Of a DNA stretch of 64,000 nucleotides, positions 59,933 to 64,000 are shown one piece after another; the stretch's first letter is position 1; each line of letters opens with the position of its first letter. Origin of the DNA: JAHCHG01 sp041394845. Lineage in GTDB: Bacteria > Acidobacteriota > Blastocatellia > Pyrinomonadales > Pyrinomonadaceae. The notes below the pieces were generated by a model that made no database searches, was not told the DNA's origin, and saw only the letters and a list, made by a program, of their open reading frames with translations. Both the position numbers and the translations under genes were made by a program. The stretch is from the NCBI GenBank assembly GCA_041394845.1, contig JAWKHL010000004.1:464076-528075 (forward strand), read 5' to 3'.

Positions 59933-60940
59933 TCACCCGGCGTTCTTGACCGCGATGATCTCGGCGGCGATCGAGACGGCGATCTCTTCTGGCGTCCGGC
60001 TGTTGATCGAAAGACCGATCGGGGTGCGGATATTTTTCAAACGATCTTGGTCGAAACCGTCTTTTTCCAGTTCCCGCAACAAAACCCGCATTTTGGCCCG
60101 GCTTCCGAGGACGCCGAAATATTTGAAGTTCTTGTCGAACAATTTGCGGATCACAATGGCGTCGAATTTGTACCCGACGGTCATCACGACGACGTAAACG
60201 TTCTCGCCCGAGGGAATGAACTCGGCGATTTTCTCGTAAGACGAAATGACGGTTTTCCGGTGAACGAAACGGTTTTTATCGAGCGTGTTCAATTCCTCCC
60301 GGTCATCAAACAGCGAGATGTAAAAATCCATCTTGGCCATCAGTTCCGACAGCGCCAGAGCGCAATGCCCGCCCCCGACGATGTAAATTTCGCTCTTAAA
60401 ACCGAGACGCTCCTGGTAAAGAAAATCGTCTTCGCCCTCCGACGAAAACCGGTAATCAAACCTCTGCGTTCCCAAATCCGCAATCCCAAATCCCGAATCC
60501 GAAATCGAAAGCGTTTTCTCCAGATGATCCTCAAGCGCCTCGACAATCTGCCTGACCGTTTTCAGATGCTCCCGTTTTAGTTCAAAAAAAATGACCGTCT
60601 GAGCGCCGGAACAGATCATTCCGCTGGAGTCGGGCGAGTTTTTGCGGTGAACCAAGTCCATTTTGGATTTTAGATTTGGGATTTGGGATTTGTTCGATTT
60701 GGGATTTGGGATTTCGGGTTTCGGATTTGTTTGCCTTTTGCCTTTGGCCAGTTCGACGAGCCTCACTTCCATCACGCCGCCGCCGATACTGCCCGATAAT
60801 TCTTCGCCGGCAACCGCCATCTTAAAACCCTGCCGACCGGGCGAACTGCCTTTGCTTTCCGCTACGACCAGCAGAGTGACGGGTTCGTTTTGCTTTAATT
60901 TTTCGGCGGCAAATCGCCACAACTCAAGTTCTTTGTTCAT
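59933..60940 (-). CDS. xdhC: XdhC-family molybdenum-cofactor insertion protein
   Basis: 335 residues. The XdhC N-terminal domain (VTLLVVAESKGSSPGRQGFK, about 21-40; GSIGGGVMEV, about 50-59) and the Rossmann C-terminal domain (IYIVGGGHCALALSELM, GVLGSRAKMRVLL, then NIRTPIGLSI) are present. It loads the sulfurated cofactor into XDH-type enzymes. Residues about 69-93 (from GKRQ to KSK) and 150-160 are encoded by PWE words, not by XdhC-like sequence. Position after the molybdopterin subunit (gap 41 bases) fits an operon. Confidence 0.88.
   Translation of the reverse strand: MNKELELWRFAAEKLKQNEPVTLLVVAESKGSSPGRQGFKMAVAGEELSGSIGGGVMEVRLVELAKGKRQTNPKPEIPNPKSNKSQIPNLKSKMDLVHRKNSPDSSGMICSGAQTVIFFELKREHLKTVRQIVEALEDHLEKTLSISDSGFGIADLGTQRFDYRFSSEGEDDFLYQERLGFKSEIYIVGGGHCALALSELMAKMDFYISLFDDREELNTLDKNRFVHRKTVISSYEKIAEFIPSGENVYVVVMTVGYKFDAIVIRKLFDKNFKYFGVLGSRAKMRVLLRELEKDGFDQDRLKNIRTPIGLSINSRTPEEIAVSIAAEIIAVKNAG
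60662..60736. repeat. GATTTGGGATTT words inside xdhC
   Basis: Six tandem words (TTTAGATTTGGGATTTGGGA and so on) read in frame as a low-complexity Asn/Lys/Pro/Ser stretch. A second run of the same words is at 60474-60510. They keep frame in both places. Confidence 0.7.
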
Positions 60941-60981
60941 TTAAAAAACCGGAGGTGATATTTGATGCAGACCCTGACGAC

Positions 60982-63261
60982 TTATATTTTCGCTTCCATC
61001 TTTTGAACATCTTCGCCATACAAATTGAGCAAAACCTTTTCCGGCGTCAGGGGCGCGTCGAACGGGGGCGGATTTTTTCCGTTGAACGCCTTGACGGCTT
61101 CGCGGATCGCAAAAAACGCGCCGAGGCCGTACATCAGCGGCGGTTCGCCGACGGCCTTGGAATTGAAAACGGCCAGACTTTCGCGATCCGTCTCAAGGGG
61201 CAGGATCTCGATCTCCTTCGGAGCGAAATAGATGTCCGGGATCTTGTAGGTCGAAAGGGCGTTCGAGCGCAAACGGCCTTTCTCGTCGTAAAAAACGTCT
61301 TCGAGCGTCATCCAGCCGATCCCCTGAACGATGCCGCCTTCGATTTGGCCGTGATCGACCGCCGTGTTCATCGAACGGCCGAAATCGTGGCAACATCTGA
61401 CGAAATCCACCCGGTAGGTCCCGCGCAGGCAATCGACCGTTACCCCGATGACGGCCGTTCCGTAAACGTGGTAGGCGAACGGATGGCCCTTGGCGGTTGA
61501 CCAGTCGAAATGAATTCCGGGTGTCGCGTAATGGGCGTGTTCGCTCAGATTGACGCGCCGGAGATGCGCCTCCATGACCAGCGTCGGCCAGTCGAGATCG
61601 GTTTTTTCGCCGTTTCGCCAAACGAATCCATCGGCCAGCGAGATGGCTTCGATGCTTTCGGCTTCGACCAGCTCTCCGGCGACTTCCTTCAAACGCTTTA
61701 GAATCGTTTCGCAGGCCAAAAGGGTCGCTTTGCCGTTGAGATCGGCGGCGGCCGAAGCGGCCGTCGGCGACGTGTTGGCGATCCGCAAAGTGTTGGTCGT
61801 GTGAACTTTGACGCTTCGCAAAGGAAGAGAGAAAACCCTCCCTGCGACCTGAGCGATCTTGGTGTTGACGCCCTGCCCCATCTCGACCGCGCCGGTCGAA
61901 ACGGCCACCGAACCGTCGGTATAGACGTGGACCAAAGATCGCGCCTGATTCATCGGCGTTTTGGTGAACGAGATGCCGAAACAGACGGGCTGGACGGCGA
62001 CGCCTTTTTTGCGGAATTTATTTTCCCGGTTGAATTCTTCGGCCTCTTTTTTGATCCGGGCGAAATCGAATTCAGCGTCCGCCTGCCCCCAGCTCGTGCC
62101 GGCCTCGCTTTCGGCCACCTGCCCGTAAGGAAATTCGTCGCCGGTTTGCAACAGGTTTTTTCTTTGGATCTCGTCTTTGGCGACGCCGAGACGTTCGGCC
62201 GCGTGGGCGATGGCCGATTCGATGACGAACATTCCCTGCGGCCCGCCGAAACCGCGAAAGGCCGTGTTCGGCGGCAGATTGGTCCGGCACGAATAAGCCG
62301 TCGCCGAAACGTTCGGAATGAAATAGGAGTTGGTGCAGTGAAAAAGCGTCCGCTCCAGAACCGGCAGAGAGAGATCGGCCGCCGCGCCGGCGTTCTGATA
62401 AAACGTCGCCTCGTAGGCGATGATCTTCAGATCCCTGTCCAGACCGATCCGGTAATCGGCCGAATACGGATGGCGCTTGCCGGTCATCCGCATATCCTCC
62501 ATCCGGTGGAGTGCGTATTTGACCGGGCGTTTGGTCAGTTGCGCCCCGACCGCGCAAATGGCGGCCCAGGCGTTGGCCTGATCCTCCTTGCCGCCGAAAC
62601 CGCCGCCGAGGCGCGTCACATCGACCTCGATCAGATGCATCGGCAAACCCGTTACGCGGGCGATACAGCGCTGAACGGCGGTCGGCCCCTGCGTCGATGA
62701 ATAAACCTTGAGACCGCCCTGCTCGGCCGGAACCGAGTAAGCCCCCTGGGTTTCGATGTAAAGATGTTCCTGACCGCCCGAATCGGTCCGCCCTTCAAAA
62801 ATATGCTCGCACTCTTTGAACGCCCGATCCGCGTCGCCGAGTTTGAACCTTTTTGGCGGCGCGATCAGTTCATCTTTGGCAAAAGCTTTGCGCGGGTCGG
62901 TGATGACCTCCAGAGGCTCGATCTCGGCCTTGATTTTTTTTGCCGCCGATCTGGCCTGCTCTTCGGTTTCGGCCAGCACGATGGCGATCGGCATCCCCTG
63001 AAAATGCACCTCACGGTCGGCCAGCAGCGGTTCGTCCGAAATGATCCCGCCGATCTCGTTTTCGCCGATCAGGTCTTTGGCCGTTATTATTTTATGAACT
63101 CCCGCGCATTTTTCGGCTTCCGCCAGATCGAGACCTTTCAGTTTCCCGTGCGCGACCGGCGAATCAAAGGCGCAGGCGAAGAGCGTTCCTTCGAGCAAAG
63201 GAAGATCGTCCAGATAAACCGATTCGCCCCGAACGTGCGATTTTGCGTCGATGTTTTTCAT
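60982..63261 (-). CDS. xdhB: Xanthine-dehydrogenase-type molybdopterin-binding subunit
   Basis: 759 residues. The N-terminal a/b hammerhead (about 5-110), LGGGFGGKEDQ (about 218-228), AFRGFGGPQGMFV (about 325-337) and C-terminal GEPPLMYGLGAFFAIREA with the catalytic Glu follow the XDH/aldehyde-oxidase family. It oxidises purines or aldehydes with molybdenum cofactor. The FAD subunit lies 45 bases upstream. The 2Fe-2S subunit is not in the window. Confidence 0.9.
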   Translation of the reverse strand: MKNIDAKSHVRGESVYLDDLPLLEGTLFACAFDSPVAHGKLKGLDLAEAEKCAGVHKIITAKDLIGENEIGGIISDEPLLADREVHFQGMPIAIVLAETEEQARSAAKKIKAEIEPLEVITDPRKAFAKDELIAPPKRFKLGDADRAFKECEHIFEGRTDSGGQEHLYIETQGAYSVPAEQGGLKVYSSTQGPTAVQRCIARVTGLPMHLIEVDVTRLGGGFGGKEDQANAWAAICAVGAQLTKRPVKYALHRMEDMRMTGKRHPYSADYRIGLDRDLKIIAYEATFYQNAGAAADLSLPVLERTLFHCTNSYFIPNVSATAYSCRTNLPPNTAFRGFGGPQGMFVIESAIAHAAERLGVAKDEIQRKNLLQTGDEFPYGQVAESEAGTSWGQADAEFDFARIKKEAEEFNRENKFRKKGVAVQPVCFGISFTKTPMNQARSLVHVYTDGSVAVSTGAVEMGQGVNTKIAQVAGRVFSLPLRSVKVHTTNTLRIANTSPTAASAAADLNGKATLLACETILKRLKEVAGELVEAESIEAISLADGFVWRNGEKTDLDWPTLVMEAHLRRVNLSEHAHYATPGIHFDWSTAKGHPFAYHVYGTAVIGVTVDCLRGTYRVDFVRCCHDFGRSMNTAVDHGQIEGGIVQGIGWMTLEDVFYDEKGRLRSNALSTYKIPDIYFAPKEIEILPLETDRESLAVFNSKAVGEPPLMYGLGAFFAIREAVKAFNGKNPPPFDAPLTPEKVLLNLYGEDVQKMEAKI

Positions 63262-63306
63262 AAAAGTTTATTTTGCTCAAAGCGGCTGAGCCGCCTGAAA
63301 CTTATC

Positions 63307-64000
63307 TTACAACCCGGGCTGAAAATCAAACAACTCGACGAAATGCGCCGTGAAAAGCTGGCGGGCCAGCAATCTTTTATATTCTTTCGATCCGCGAACG
63401 TCGGAGATCGGGCCGATCTCGGTCTGAAGGATCTCGTTGGCTTCGAGGATGGTTTCGGCGGAAATCTCTTTTCCCGCAAGGAACTCCGAGGTTTTCCGCA
63501 AGTAGAGCGGAACCGGCGCGACGCCGCCGATTGCCGCGTGAGCTTCGAGAATTTTCGGCCGGAGCGCGGGCGGAGCGCTTGCAGTGAGCGCCGAAGGCTG
63601 CGAAAAATCGTCCGCCGGTTCAAGCCTTAATGAAACCGCCGCGTTGACCGAAGCGATGTCGAGAAAGGTTCGCTTGCAGACCTTCTCAAAATTGAAATGC
63701 GTGAAACCCTTGCGGAAACGGATCCCGGTGATCAATTCGTCTTCGGATTTGGCCAGTTGCTTGTAACCGAGATAGAGATCTTTGAGGGGGATCGTGCGGT
63801 TTTTGGAAATCGGGTTTTTGTTTGTCTCAGACGACCCATCGGCTGTCGCCGGCGGTTCTGACAGGACGATCTCGGCGTCGAGGGCCAGAAACCAGACCGT
63901 CATATCGCCGATCGGCGAGGCGTTGACGAAATTTCCGGCCAATGTCGCCATGTTGCGGATCGGGGTCGATGAAACCAGTTTGAGATGTTTGAAGAGATCA
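63307..64000 (-). CDS. Xanthine-dehydrogenase-type FAD-binding subunit (5' end outside window)
   Basis: Open frame to the window edge. IRNMATLAGNFVNASPIGD with the preceding LVSSTP is the FAD-binding signature of the family; a CO-dehydrogenase flavoprotein C-terminal domain (RLEPADDFSQ, ILEAHAAIGGVAPVPLYLRK) follows. The window shows the C-terminal 230 residues. It passes electrons from the 2Fe-2S clusters to NAD or other acceptors. First of the xdh genes seen in this operon. Confidence 0.88.
   Translation of the reverse strand, partial: DLFKHLKLVSSTPIRNMATLAGNFVNASPIGDMTVWFLALDAEIVLSEPPATADGSSETNKNPISKNRTIPLKDLYLGYKQLAKSEDELITGIRFRKGFTHFNFEKVCKRTFLDIASVNAAVSLRLEPADDFSQPSALTASAPPALRPKILEAHAAIGGVAPVPLYLRKTSEFLAGKEISAETILEANEILQTEIGPISDVRGSKEYKRLLARQLFTAHFVELFDFQPGL

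Overview
The window looks like a chromosome segment of a Gram-negative, heterotrophic bacterium, most plausibly Acidobacteriota of the Blastocatellia/Pyrinomonadaceae type. This is inference from gene content (an Oar-like TonB receptor of about 1,130 residues, a second TonB receptor with a carboxypeptidase-like N-terminal domain, FecR-like surface proteins, a winged-helix/hydrolase/cyclase fusion, many signal-peptide serine hydrolases) and from moderately high GC. I could not run a search. I saw no rRNA, tRNA, CRISPR array or intact transposase.

Layout. 1-6.8 kb: a cut small Cys-rich protein, a VOC-like protein, an arginyltransferase-like protein, bactofilin, a secreted M1 peptidase and TtcA. 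6.8-14.4 kb: two secreted serine hydrolases that overlap tail to tail, a membrane histidine kinase, a DUF4149-like membrane protein and a GrdB-like reductase subunit. 14.4-20.4 kb: core metabolism (GlpD, HAD phosphatase, GalU, YdeI-like, SerS). 20.4-29.7 kb: MoCo-carrier-like protein, FAD oxidoreductase, MscS channel, FecR-like protein, MazG, DUF1844, metallo-beta-lactamase fold, two GNATs. 29.9-34.1 kb: an AT-rich 4.2 kb island (ArsR-like regulator, secreted protein, prolyl oligopeptidase, broken beta-lactamase-type gene) bounded by a direct duplication of the host locus. 34.3-47.1 kb: SLC13-type transporter, the HTH/hydrolase/dead-cyclase fusion, TonB receptor, LytS/LytTR pair, and a redox operon (peroxiredoxin, YggX-like, thioredoxin-NHL). 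47.4-58.5 kb: TetR regulator, Oar-like receptor, then a one-direction lipid-type cluster (two hydrolases, a KASIII homologue with changed active site, acyl-CoA ligase, MaoC, MFS exporter). 58.5-64 kb: a lipoprotein, a secreted protein and a xanthine-dehydrogenase-type operon (FAD subunit, molybdopterin subunit, XdhC).

The most unusual structure is not a gene. About twenty sites carry what I call palindromic word elements (PWE): short words of 6-14 bases repeated imperfectly in tandem, usually followed by a second arm made of the reverse-complement words. They start at or within a few bases of stop codons and often run into the next start codon with no Shine-Dalgarno sequence. Word families recur at separate sites: GTGATGG (15.9, 42.0, 56.7 kb), CAGTGAGC/CAGTGGTC (18.2, 19.6, 29.7, 34.2, 46.6 kb), GATTTGGGATTT (18.3, 23.3, 38.5, 43.9, 60.5, 60.7 kb), GTTAATTG (36.1, 52.5, 59.7 kb), GTGAAAAAGTTTAAA (16.7, 48.1 kb) and GCGGTAGCG (0.9, 53.9 kb). 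Some sit inside genes (xdhC, the acyl-CoA ligase). The duplication around the 4.2 kb island holds two copies of one such element whose flanks are nearly identical, but whose two arms have both changed while still pairing. This suggests a fast-turnover hairpin system whose arms evolve together.
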